Shown: one piece after another, positions 45,744 through 56,540 of the stretch | Numbering within the stretch: position 1 is the first letter of the stretch | How the letters are laid out: every line of letters starts with the position of its first letter | From: Paenibacillus nanensis | GTDB taxonomy: Bacteria; Bacillota; Bacilli; Paenibacillales; Paenibacillaceae | DNA length: 64,000 nt | NCBI RefSeq assembly: GCF_003583765.1 | Contig: NZ_QXQA01000003.1 | Location: 1-64,000 of the forward strand | Direction of reading: 5' to 3' | Made by a program: the position numbers and the translations under genes | Notes under the pieces: model-generated | What the model saw: the letters and a program-made list of their open reading frames with translations, nothing else | Databases searched by the model: none | What the model was told of the DNA's origin: nothing

Positions 45744-47798
45744 ATGATTAACGCGAAAATGCCGAAAATTTGGTACGGCGGCGACTACAACCCGGACCAG
45801 TGGGAGAAGTCGATTTGGGACGAGGATTTACGCATGTTCAAGCTGGCCGGCATCGATGTGGCGACGCTGAACGTATTCGCTTGGGCGAAGAACCAGCCGG
45901 ATGAGGATACCTATAACTTCGACTGGCTGGACGAGATGATGGACAAGCTTCATGAGGGCGGAGTCGGCGTCTGCCTCGCGACGAGCACGGCGGCTCATCC
46001 TGCCTGGATGGCGCGTAAATACCCGGATGTGCTTCAGGTGGACTTCAACGGCAACAAACGCAAGTTCGGCGGGCGTCACAATTCCTGCCCGAACAGTCCG
46101 ACCTATCGCAAGTACGCGGCACGTATGGCGGAGAAGCTTGCGGAGCGCTATAAGGATCACCCGGCGCTTCTCATCTGGCATATTAACAATGAATACGGCG
46201 GCGCCGGGAATTGCTACTGCGACAATTGCGAGGCGGCTTTCCGCGAATGGCTGAGAGCGCGCTACGGGACGCTTGAGGAGCTCAACCGCGCCTGGAATAC
46301 CTCATTCTGGGGCCATACGTTCTATGACTGGGAAGAGATCGTGCTGCCTAGCGGCCAAAGCGAGGAATGGGAGGGCATGAACGGCCGTCAGGCAACGAAC
46401 TTCCAGGGCATCTCGCTCGACTATACCCGGTTCCATTCCGACAGCCTGCTCGAATGCTACAAGCTGGAATATGAAGCGGTCAAAAAGCACACGCCGGACA
46501 TTCCTGTCACGACGAACTTGATGGGCGCCTTCAAAAAGCTCGACTACCACAAATGGGCGAAGCATATGGACGTTGTGTCATGGGACAACTACCCGCGCTT
46601 CGATACGCCGCACAGCTACACGGGCATGATGCACGATTTGATGCGCGGTTTGAAGGACGGGCAGCCGTTCATGCTGATGGAGCAGACGCCGAGCCAGCAA
46701 AACTGGCAGCCTTACAACTCGCTGAAGCGTCCGGGCGTCATGCGGCTGTGGAGCTACCAGGCTGTGGCGCGAGGCGCGGATACGATCATGTTTTTCCAGC
46801 TTCGCCGGTCGATTGGCGCATGCGAGAAATATCACGGAGCCGTCATCGAGCATGTCGGCCACGAGCATACCCGCGTGTTCCGCGAATGCGCTCAGCTCGG
46901 CGCGGAGCTCGGCAAGCTCGGCGACTCGCTGCTGGACTCCCGGGTTCAGTCCAAGGTCGCGATTCTGTTCGACTGGGAAAACTGGTGGGCGGTCGAAATG
47001 TCCAGCGGCCCTTCCGTCGCTCTTAAATATGTGGACGAAGCGCACAAATTTTACGACGCGCTGTACCGCTTAGGTATCGGGGCGGATGTGGTCAGCGTGG
47101 AAGCCGACCTTAGCGGCTACGATCTCGTCATTGCGCCCGTTATGTATATGGTGAAGCAGGGCGTAGCGAATAAGCTGGAGCAGTATGTAGGCGCCGGCGG
47201 CACACTCATTACGACCTTCTTCAGCGGCATTGTCGACGAGAACGATTTGGTCAAAACAGGCGGATATCCGGGCGAGCTGCGGAAGCTTCTCGGCATATGG
47301 GCGGAAGAAATCGATGCTTTGCTTCCAAGCCAGCGCAATCGGATTGTCGTACGGGACATCGCTTCCGGCTTAAAGCCTGAATATGAATGCGGCATGCTCT
47401 GCGACTTGATTCATTCGGAAGGAGCCGAGGTGAAAGCGGTATACGGCGACGATTTCTACCGCGGCATGCCGGCGCTTACCGTGAACAAGTTCGGCGAAGG
47501 CGAAGCCTGGTATTTGGCGACGAGCCCGGAGGCGTCATTCCTTCAAGACTGGCTGTCGCAGCTGTGCGCCTCCCGCGGGATCAAGCCTCTTGTTCCTTCC
47601 GTGCCGGAAGGCGTGGAGACGACGCTCCGGACCAAGGACGGCCAAGATTACTTGTTCGTGCTAAACCATAACGCGGATGCCGTTACGGTCGAACTGGGCG
47701 ACCGGGCTGGCGTTGAACTGCTGAACGACCGCCAGCTGAACGGAGGCAAGGCGGAGCTTGCTGGCCATGATGTATGGATTATTAAGCTAAATAAGTAG
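45744..47798 (+). CDS. Glycoside hydrolase family 42 beta-galactosidase
   Basis: This 684-residue protein starts with the family signature WYGGDYNPDQW. The acid/base is Glu150 in WHINNEYGGAGNC. The likely zinc-site cysteines (Cys116, 157, 159, 162) surround it. The nucleophile Glu is in MLMEQTPSQQNW (near 315). The beta-galactosidase trimerisation and C-terminal domains follow. It has no signal peptide. GH42 enzymes in the Bacillus yes-type rhamnogalacturonan locus remove galactose from imported pectin fragments, and a GH105 gene lies next. GAGGTG precedes ATG 45744; the frame is open further upstream without a site. Confidence 0.95.
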   Translation: MINAKMPKIWYGGDYNPDQWEKSIWDEDLRMFKLAGIDVATLNVFAWAKNQPDEDTYNFDWLDEMMDKLHEGGVGVCLATSTAAHPAWMARKYPDVLQVDFNGNKRKFGGRHNSCPNSPTYRKYAARMAEKLAERYKDHPALLIWHINNEYGGAGNCYCDNCEAAFREWLRARYGTLEELNRAWNTSFWGHTFYDWEEIVLPSGQSEEWEGMNGRQATNFQGISLDYTRFHSDSLLECYKLEYEAVKKHTPDIPVTTNLMGAFKKLDYHKWAKHMDVVSWDNYPRFDTPHSYTGMMHDLMRGLKDGQPFMLMEQTPSQQNWQPYNSLKRPGVMRLWSYQAVARGADTIMFFQLRRSIGACEKYHGAVIEHVGHEHTRVFRECAQLGAELGKLGDSLLDSRVQSKVAILFDWENWWAVEMSSGPSVALKYVDEAHKFYDALYRLGIGADVVSVEADLSGYDLVIAPVMYMVKQGVANKLEQYVGAGGTLITTFFSGIVDENDLVKTGGYPGELRKLLGIWAEEIDALLPSQRNRIVVRDIASGLKPEYECGMLCDLIHSEGAEVKAVYGDDFYRGMPALTVNKFGEGEAWYLATSPEASFLQDWLSQLCASRGIKPLVPSVPEGVETTLRTKDGQDYLFVLNHNADAVTVELGDRAGVELLNDRQLNGGKAELAGHDVWIIKLNK

Positions 47799-47815
47799 AG
47801 AGTGTTTCCATTTCA

Positions 47816-47847
47816 GAGCCCCTGCTTCCGGCGGGGGCTCGCGATTT
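47816..47847 (+). terminator. Hairpin after GH42 (terminator or attenuator)
   Basis: GAGCCCC pairs with GGGGCTC, with further GC pairs near the loop, then GCGATTTTT. It lies in the 77-base gap before the GH105 gene and may reduce but not abolish read-through. Confidence 0.65.
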
Positions 47848-47875
47848 TTAAACGACAGATGAGGAGATGAACGGG

Positions 47876-48916
47876 ATGAAGGTAAATGCAGAAGCGATTC
47901 AATTGAAGCTAGCCGTTGGACGCGTGGCCGAGTATACGTTCGACATGGACCTCACATGGGATTGGCCTGGTGGTGTCGCTTACTATGGCGTCAGCCGGGC
48001 GTTTGAAGTAACGGGTGAACAAGCTTACCTCGATCGGATGATCGCATGGGTGGACGAATATGTGGAAGCCGGTCTGCCGGGATGGACGGTCAATACGTGC
48101 GCGATGGGGCATATGCTGCTCACGTTGTATGAGCATACGAAGCACGAGAAGTATGCCGAGCTTATTTTCAGCAAGACCGACTACCTCGAAAATAAAGCGC
48201 TGCGCTTCGGCGACCGGGTGCTTCAGCATACGGTGTCGGCAGGCAACGACTTCCCTGAGCAGGCCTGGGCGGACACGCTGTTTATGGCGGCGTATTTTAT
48301 GCTGCGCGCAGGCATTATGTTCGATAAGAAGCATCTGATCGACGATGCGCTGCATCAGTTTTTCTGGCATATCAATTACTTGCAGGATGAAAACGACGGG
48401 CTGTGGTATCACGGCTATAACCATATTAAGAAGGACCATATGTCCGGCATCTATTGGGCGCGCGCCAACGCATGGGCGGCCTATACGATGTCCCGGGCAG
48501 CCAAGATTTTACCGGAAGGCTACCTGTACCCTCCAATGATGCATATTTGGAGCTCTCTGCGGGACCAATTGGCTGCGATCAAGAAGCTGCAGAAGGAAGA
48601 CGGACTTTGGGGTACGGTTCTCAACTATTCGGACGCCTATGGCGAGGTGTCGGCGACAGCGGGCATTGGGGCGGCGATGGTCACGCAGAACAATCCGCTG
48701 CACGCGAAGCACGTGCAGAAGGCGCTTGAAGGCCTGCTCGAGAACATCGCAGACAACGGCCGGGTCATGAACGTATCGGGTGGCACGGCCGTTATGAAGG
48801 ATATGGCCGGCTACCTTGGCATCGACAGGAAATGGGCTCAAGGCTGGGGACAAGGACTCGCTCTTGCGTTTTTGGCGGCAGTCCTTGAAATGGAGGAAAG
48901 TAACGCAAAGGACTAA
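47876..48916 (+). CDS. Glycoside hydrolase family 105 (unsaturated rhamnogalacturonyl hydrolase-like)
   Basis: This protein of about 346 residues has an (alpha/alpha)6-barrel. Motifs include MDLTWDWPGGVAYYGVSRAF, WVDEYVEAGLPGWTVNTCAMGHMLLTLYE, DFPEQAWADTLFMAAYFMLRAG, HGYNHIKKDHMSGIYWARANAWAAY and a final QGWGQGLALAFLA. The Asp and His pair suits the family. Such enzymes remove the 4,5-unsaturated galacturonyl end left by rhamnogalacturonan lyases, which fits GH42 upstream. I prefer ATG 47876 (9 bases after GAGGAG) to 47867, which abuts it. Confidence 0.88.
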   Translation: MKVNAEAIQLKLAVGRVAEYTFDMDLTWDWPGGVAYYGVSRAFEVTGEQAYLDRMIAWVDEYVEAGLPGWTVNTCAMGHMLLTLYEHTKHEKYAELIFSKTDYLENKALRFGDRVLQHTVSAGNDFPEQAWADTLFMAAYFMLRAGIMFDKKHLIDDALHQFFWHINYLQDENDGLWYHGYNHIKKDHMSGIYWARANAWAAYTMSRAAKILPEGYLYPPMMHIWSSLRDQLAAIKKLQKEDGLWGTVLNYSDAYGEVSATAGIGAAMVTQNNPLHAKHVQKALEGLLENIADNGRVMNVSGGTAVMKDMAGYLGIDRKWAQGWGQGLALAFLAAVLEMEESNAKD

Positions 48917-48949
48917 TACGTCTTTATATGGTCGAAGGAGGCTTGCGCA

Positions 48950-49279
48950 ATGTTGCTGGAACCAAAATCGAAGCTGGTCATGATTGATGATTCGGGTACC
49001 GATTGCGAACGGGCAAGACCTTACGGGGAGGGGCTTTTCGGGGCGCTCGGCAAGGCTATGTTTCGCTGTTAGACGGGCTTCTGACGGCAGCTTATCCGAA
49101 AGTACGGGATTCGGGTCGTGAACATGGGCATAAGCAGCAATACGGTTCGCGATTTGAAGGAACGCTGGCAGACGGACGTGCTGGATCTGAAGCCGGATTG
49201 GCTGTCGATTATGACCGGCATTAACGATGTCGGGCGGCAATACAATCGGCCGACGCACCTGGGCGCCCGGCTGGGGCAA
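48950..49279 (+). pseudogene. SGNH/GDSL hydrolase pseudogene, truncated by array 2
   Basis: The first frame reads MLLEPKSKLVMIDDSGTDCE and meets a stop at 49070-49072. Restoring one base near 49050 lets the protein run on as GYVSLLDGLLTAAYP. A second shift near 49106-49108 leads to VVNMGISSNTVRDLKERWQTDVLDLKPDW and the block III motif GINDV. The catalytic motif GDS is altered to DDS. The C-terminal DxxH half is missing and the palindrome array starts at once. The position after GH42 and GH105 suggests a former rhamnogalacturonan acetylesterase. GAAGGAGG still precedes ATG. Confidence 0.85.
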
Positions 49280-50350
49280 TTTGTACGAAAAATCGTACAA
49301 ACTGGAACGCCTACGCGCTCCACAGCTGCGCTTTGTACGAAAAATCGTACAAAGGTAGGCGCCTGGGCGTCCGGCTGGGGCAGTTTGTACGAATAATCGT
49401 ACAAACTGGAGCGCCCGTGCGCCTCGCAGCAGCATTTTGTACGAAAAATCGTACAAAAGAGAGAGCCCGTCCGTCCCGCGGCAGCGTTTTGTACGAAAAA
49501 TCGTACAAAAGAAGGCGCTCGGCCTTTCCGCAGCATAATTTTGTACGAAAAATCGTACAAAAGTGCCTGTGTGAACGTCTTGCAGCAGCAGTTTGTACGA
49601 AAAATCGTATAAACTGGAGCACCCGCCCATCCCGCAGTACCATTTTGAGCGAGAAAACGTACAAAAGTAGTCGCCTGTGCGCCCCGCAGGGGTATTTTGT
49701 ACGAAAAATAGTACAAAAGAGAGAGCCTGTCCTTCTCACAGCAGCATATTGAACGAAAAATCGTACAAACTTTAGCACCCGCCTATCCCGTAGCATAATT
49801 TTGTACGAAAAAACGTACAAAAAAGAACTGGAAAAGTTCATGAGGCGGAACTTTATACGAAAAATCGTACAAAGGTTCCCGTGTGGACGTCTTGCAGCAG
49901 CATTTTGTACGAAAAAACGTACAAAAAAGAGCGGGAGAGGTTCATGAGGCGGAAGTTTGTACGAAAAATCGTATAAAAGGGTGCGAATGAGGTGCTCGAG
50001 GCGGAACTTTATACGAAAAATCGTACAAAAGTGCCCGTGTGGACGTCTTGCAGCAGCATTTTGTACGAAAAAACGTACAAAAAGGAGCGGGAAAGGTGCA
50101 TGCTGCGGAAGTTTGTACGAATGAGGTGCTCGAGGCGAAAGTTTGTACGAAAAAACGTACAAAAAGGAGCGGGAAAGGTTCATGAGGCGGAAGTTTGTAC
50201 GAAAAAATTGTACAAAAGAGTGCGAATGAGGTGCTTGAGGGGAAAGTTTGTGCGAAAAAACGTACAAAAAGGAGCGGGAAAGGTGCATGCTGCGGAAGTT
50301 TGTACGAATGAGGTGCTCGAGGCGAAATTTTGTGGAAAAACCGTAAAAAA
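49280..50350. repeat. Phased palindrome array 2: 16 unbroken units plus a decayed right end
   Basis: Sixteen palindromes start at 49280 and follow every 52 bases without exception to 50060. They are variants of TTTGTACG-N6-CGTACAAA. Next come a half site at 50112, full sites at 50142, 50194 and 50247, a half site at 50299 and a degenerate copy at 50329. Centres are AAAAAT or AAAAAA. Interval families include one ending GCAGCAGCAT and one containing GGTTCATGAGGCGGAAG. One interval begins AGGGTGCGA like several in array 1. The array lies directly behind the SGNH pseudogene. Nothing else codes here. Confidence 0.95.
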
Positions 50351-50408
50351 CCAAGCGAGAAGATGCCCGGCGTCTGCAGCGTATACGATACATCGTGCAA
50401 AATGCGAA

Positions 50409-50437
50409 TTGCAACAAGTGTTCGGATCAGGTATTAT
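50409..50437 (+). promoter_or_regulatory. Sigma-A-type promoter beyond array 2
   Basis: TTGCAA (50409-50414) and TATTAT (50432-50437) are 17 bases apart. Transcription would start near 50445, run into the terminator at 50465-50506 and, on read-through, into the nuclease-like gene. Confidence 0.6.
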
Positions 50438-50464
50438 AGAGGTATTAATCATGAGGCGAAGCAC

Positions 50465-50506
50465 GCCCCGAATTTCCTTCACACTGAAGGGAAGTCGGGG
50501 CTTTTT
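50465..50506 (+). terminator. Strong hairpin terminator / attenuator
   Basis: GCCCCGA pairs with TCGGGGC, and TTTCCTTC pairs with GAAGGGAA inside the same stem around ACACT, followed by TTTTT. It sits between a promoter and the next gene, 26 bases before the start codon, so it either ends array-side transcripts or attenuates the gene. Confidence 0.8.
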
Positions 50507-50531
50507 GTTTGCCTGGAAAGGGTGACGCGAC

Positions 50532-51215
50532 TTGAGTTTCGAGATCGAACATGAGAAATGGTTAAAGGAGCATCTATCAAGACGCCGTGGAGAGCGGAAG
50601 GACGCATTGTTAAGGGGGCATGGGTACGGCAATCAACTTTTTGTAGAAAAGATATGGTGGACGCTGATGGGGCATTTTGCTGGGCTTCATCCTGAATATG
50701 AGGTTAGAGATTGGCGCGGCCGGTCTTACTTCGTGGACTTTATTTGGATATTAGGGGCGCTGCGATTTGTTTTTGAAATCATGGACTATGGTTCACATGG
50801 GAAAGATCGTTCCAAATACCGGTCCGATCTGAACCGAGCGTTGTTCCTGCAATCGCAAGATTGCCATGTGTTCCATATCTCATTGGACGAGATGAAAGAG
50901 AATCCGTCGTTCGTGCTTGCTACGTTGAGGAGCATCTTAGCCCCTTATCTCGCTGCGAACCGTGACGGGACCGAAATCATCAACCGAAAATTCGGTAAAG
51001 TTGAACGCCAGTTGATGCTCCTGGCGATTCGGCATGATCGCATCGTTTGCCCGCCGAAAGCCGCAAGTGAACTGGAGATGCATAAACAAACCGTCATCAA
51101 ATATTGCCGCCAATTGGTTGAGAAGGGCAAGTTCCGCGCCATTCCAACAGGTGTGACCGGGAAAATCTATGGGTACGAATATATCGGGTCCATTCAAAGT
51201 CCTGATCTAATCTGA
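50532..51215 (+). CDS. Orphan protein: PD-(D/E)XK nuclease-like domain plus helix-turn-helix
   Basis: This 227-residue protein is not one I recognise by name. Residues about 55-120 follow the pattern of DUF559/Vsr-like nucleases. A strand with Asp69 (SYFVDFIW) and a strand with Glu82 and Asp85 (FVFEIMDYGSHGKD, including His89) are followed by DLNRALFLQSQDCHVFHIS. The usual catalytic Lys is not obvious. Residues about 155-205 (ERQLMLLAIRHDRIVCPPKAASELEMHKQTVIKYCRQLVEKGKF) look like a winged helix. The start is TTG at 50532, with AAAGGGTGA ahead. It stands alone beside array 2 behind its own promoter. A link to the array is a hypothesis. Confidence 0.65.
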   Translation: MSFEIEHEKWLKEHLSRRRGERKDALLRGHGYGNQLFVEKIWWTLMGHFAGLHPEYEVRDWRGRSYFVDFIWILGALRFVFEIMDYGSHGKDRSKYRSDLNRALFLQSQDCHVFHISLDEMKENPSFVLATLRSILAPYLAANRDGTEIINRKFGKVERQLMLLAIRHDRIVCPPKAASELEMHKQTVIKYCRQLVEKGKFRAIPTGVTGKIYGYEYIGSIQSPDLI

Positions 51216-51290
51216 GAGTTCGCGTGCAGATGAAAAGAGTCATGGAGATGGAAGTCCCGCCCGTGAGTGCAAAACCATTTCCCAATAAGA

Positions 51291-51322
51291 AAAGCGCCAA
51301 CCAAAGTGGTCGACGCTTTTTC
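51291..51322. terminator. Bidirectional terminator
   Basis: AAAAGCG and CGCTTTT flank a CCAACC/GGT stem. A T run stands on either strand. It separates the nuclease-like gene from the convergent katG. Confidence 0.75.
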
Positions 51323-51350
51323 CAAATAAATGAGTTCGAATTCGCAGCAA

Positions 51351-53648
<2,298 letters not shown>

Positions 53649-53851
53649 TCATTTAATCTTCATTAGGGACCATCCCGGGTCTTGGACGGATTGAAATCTG
53701 CCCGCTTGGATAATCTCTCTTCCACTACTATGTATATAAATATAGTTTTGTTTATTTGCATTATGTCACTTTGCAAAAGTATTATGTTTTAGAGGAACAT
53801 TATGGTTCTTTAGTACCAATTAATAGACAAACAAACTGGGGGAGGGAGATT

Positions 53852-55615
53852 TTGAACAAACACAAAGGGGTTAATTGGCAGTTTAGCTTTTCAATCTTTA
53901 AGAAAATGTTGTTATTTTGCATATTTTTATTGGCTTTGCCATCCATAATTGTCGGCTACTCCAGCTACCAAACTGCGAAAAGCGCAACTGACGACCTGAT
54001 TGAGAAGAACCTTGAAAATAGCGTAAAGCTGATCAATCAAAATATCTCGCAATTCAATGAAATGGTGAAAAACGGCCAGCTGACGCTGGAAGAAGCGCAA
54101 GAAAATGCAAAGGTTGTCATGTTAGGCGCTAAACAGCCGGACGGCACTAGACCCATTAATAAACGAATCGATTTGGGTTCGAACGGCTACTATTATGTCA
54201 TTAACAAAACTGGTGACTTAATCGCGCATCCTAATATGGAAGGCCAAAATATTTGGGACAAAAAAACCTCTGACGGATTTTACTACATTCAGGATGTGAT
54301 CAAACAAGGACAAAACGGCGGCGGATTTACTTTCTATAACTGGCCGCTGCCGAATAGCTCAAAAGAAGCGCTAAAAATGACTTATGCACTTGAAGTGCCG
54401 GAATGGGAATGGGTCGTCGTTGCCGGATCTTATTATAAAGATTATAATGCAGGACAAACTCAGATATTACAGTCTACAATTGTGACTCTTATCATTTGTA
54501 TTATCGTAGGCGCGGCGGGGGTTATTTTGTTTGCCAACCACATTGCAAGACCGATAAGGCAAATTGCGGCCGACACGCGAAAGGTTTCGGCAGGCGATTT
54601 GACTTCGGAAGAGCTGCGAGTTCGGAATAAGGATGAGATCGGTAGTCTCGCAAGCGATTTTAATCAAATGAAGCAGTATTTAAAGGCACTGGTCGAGCAA
54701 GTTGCGGTCAGCTCCAATCATGTATCGAATGCGTCAACAGCGCTGCGGGCCTCTATTGAAGAAACGACGCAGGCGTCACGAAATATTGCCGAATCCACGG
54801 TGCTGATCGCTTCGGGTACTGAGAAGCAGGCGCTTAGCACGGAACAAAGCTCGAAGGCGATGGAAGAAATGACCCAAGGGATTGGAAGAATCGCAGATTC
54901 TTCGTCAAAAGCTTTTGAAGCGTCCATTCGGTCTGAAGAAGAGGCGAGACAAGGATATTCACTGATAGGACAATCTATCGAAAAAATGCACGCCGTCCAG
55001 CAGACTATGAAAGAAATTGTTCATGTCATGGAAACGTTAACCTTGCGGTCCGCCGAAATTAGTGGCATTGTAACGGTAATGACAGAGCTCTCCTCCCAAA
55101 CAAGCCTGTTATCTTTGAATGCGTCCATCGAGGCGGCGAGAGCAGGAGAAGAAGGAAGAGGATTTGCGGTAGTCGCACAAGAAGTTAAAAAGCTAGCGGA
55201 AATGTCAAAAGCCTCTTCCGAGCAAATTAATGAGCTTGTGAAAAAGGTGCAGCTCGATATCGCAGCAGCTTCCAGTTCGACTGTAACAAGTCTCAACGAG
55301 TTTGAACAAGGGGTGAATGTGATCGAGCAAACAGGCACAGCCTTTGAGAAGATTGTAGGCGCAGCTCAACATGTCGTCGTTCAAATCGAAGAAGCTTCGG
55401 CGACAGCGGAGGAGCTGACGGCAAGTTCAGAACAAATCTATGCGTCCCTTAAGGAGCTGGACCGAATTGCGGCTAGTTCGGCTGAAAGCTCCGAATTGAT
55501 ATCGGCAGCAACCGAAGAACAGATAGCAGTAATGGAACAAATCAATCATTCGTCGAATGCGCTGAATGAAATGGCAATCGAACTGAAAGGCGCTATTAAC
55601 CGGTTTAAACGATAA
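53852..55615 (+). CDS. Methyl-accepting chemotaxis protein with Cache domain
   Basis: This chemoreceptor of about 587 residues has a first membrane helix ([20 protein letters not shown]) and an extracellular single Cache domain. The Cache contains [30 protein letters not shown] and [16 protein letters not shown] second helix ([24 protein letters not shown]) and a HAMP domain ([24 protein letters not shown]) follow. The signalling hairpin tip is [44 protein letters not shown] at 53852 follows GGGGGAGGGAG. The ligand is likely a small organic acid or amine, as in other Cache receptors. Confidence 0.93.
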   Translation: MNKHKGVNWQFSFSIFKKMLLFCIFLLALPSIIVGYSSYQTAKSATDDLIEKNLENSVKLINQNISQFNEMVKNGQLTLEEAQENAKVVMLGAKQPDGTRPINKRIDLGSNGYYYVINKTGDLIAHPNMEGQNIWDKKTSDGFYYIQDVIKQGQNGGGFTFYNWPLPNSSKEALKMTYALEVPEWEWVVVAGSYYKDYNAGQTQILQSTIVTLIICIIVGAAGVILFANHIARPIRQIAADTRKVSAGDLTSEELRVRNKDEIGSLASDFNQMKQYLKALVEQVAVSSNHVSNASTALRASIEETTQASRNIAESTVLIASGTEKQALSTEQSSKAMEEMTQGIGRIADSSSKAFEASIRSEEEARQGYSLIGQSIEKMHAVQQTMKEIVHVMETLTLRSAEISGIVTVMTELSSQTSLLSLNASIEAARAGEEGRGFAVVAQEVKKLAEMSKASSEQINELVKKVQLDIAAASSSTVTSLNEFEQGVNVIEQTGTAFEKIVGAAQHVVVQIEEASATAEELTASSEQIYASLKELDRIAASSAESSELISAATEEQIAVMEQINHSSNALNEMAIELKGAINRFKR

Positions 55616-55664
55616 CAAAGTATAGATAGGCTTTCATGCGACCAATGAGGAGATGATAATACCA

Positions 55665-56498
55665 ATGCGTCCAAAACAAACCGTCTATGATCAACTAAAC
55701 AGCACATCGCTGCCTGAACGAGCCATTGCGTTATGGTCGCTCGGGCAGGAAGGTTTTCTCGTCAAGTGGAAGGATACGACCGTATTATTCGATCCTTATC
55801 TGTCGAATTGGGTGTACGAGCTTGCCGGAGAGCCGTGGCAGCGCGCTTTCGAGCCGCCGCTTCAGCCGGCTGAATGCATGAATATCGATTATGTGGTCTG
55901 CTCGCACCATCACGAGGACCATATGGATAAGCTTACGCTTCAAGAGATAGGCAAGTCGGCCGTTACCAAATTCATTGTGCCCAAGGCGCATCGCGGTCTG
56001 ATGAAGGAATGGGGATTTAGCGAGGAGCAGCTGATCTGCGTCTCTCATGGCGAAGAGATTAAGCTTGGAGACGAGATCAAGCTAGCAGCCCATGCCGCGA
56101 AGCATGAAGAGTTCGAAACGGATGAGGACGGCGAACACTTTTATTTGAGCTATGTGCTGTCGCTTGGCGAGATCAAGCTGCTGCATGCGGGTGATACGGT
56201 CGGGTTTACGGAGCTGGAGGATTGGTTAAAGCCGCAAGCGGTCGATGTCGCGCTGCTTCCTATAAACGGACGGGATTACATCCGCAAACGGCAAGGAATC
56301 GTCGGGAACATGAATTACCGGGAAGCCGCCGAGCTTGGCGTCGCAATCGGCGCGAAGCTGATCGTTCCGATGCATTATGGTCTGTTCGCGCATAACGACG
56401 AGAATCCGGCTTACTTTGTTGATTACATGTATAAGCATTATCCGCGCAGCAGCATCCATCTGTTCTCTCCGGGAGAGCGGTTTATTTATATGAAATAG
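55665..56498 (+). CDS. UlaG-like MBL-fold metallo-hydrolase
   Basis: This protein of about 277 residues belongs to the metallo-beta-lactamase fold. The metal motif is VVCSHHHEDHMDKL. Further ligands lie in LLHAGDTVGF and VPMHYGLFAHN. The start segment SLPERAIALWSLGQEGFLVKWKDTTVLFDPYLSNW resembles UlaG, the L-ascorbate-6-phosphate lactonase, though no ascorbate genes are near and it is shorter than E. coli UlaG. I prefer ATG 55665, because GAGGAG abuts the ATG at 55653. Confidence 0.87.
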   Translation: MRPKQTVYDQLNSTSLPERAIALWSLGQEGFLVKWKDTTVLFDPYLSNWVYELAGEPWQRAFEPPLQPAECMNIDYVVCSHHHEDHMDKLTLQEIGKSAVTKFIVPKAHRGLMKEWGFSEEQLICVSHGEEIKLGDEIKLAAHAAKHEEFETDEDGEHFYLSYVLSLGEIKLLHAGDTVGFTELEDWLKPQAVDVALLPINGRDYIRKRQGIVGNMNYREAAELGVAIGAKLIVPMHYGLFAHNDENPAYFVDYMYKHYPRSSIHLFSPGERFIYMK

Positions 56499-56501
56499 CG
56501 A

Positions 56502-56538
56502 AAGAGAGATCCGGTTCAATAAGACTGGATCTCTTTTT
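56502..56538. terminator. Bidirectional terminator
   Basis: AGAGATCC (56505-56512) pairs with GGATCTCT (56527-56534), followed by T on the plus strand and preceded by AAAG, which is T on the minus. It sits between convergent genes. Confidence 0.8.
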
Positions 56539-56540
56539 CA

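Noticed and set aside
49280..50350. Array 2 read as a CRISPR array or plasmid iterons
   Set aside because: Intervals again form families, there is no cas or rep gene, and iterons are usually spaced by about two helical turns, not five.
49069..50632. Minus-strand open frames through array 2
   Set aside because: Same cause as in array 1; they also run antisense through the GH105 gene and the SGNH pseudogene.
55653..55664. ATG at 55653 as start of the UlaG-like gene
   Set aside because: The ribosome site GAGGAG directly abuts it; the ATG at 55665 is better placed and opens where the family does.
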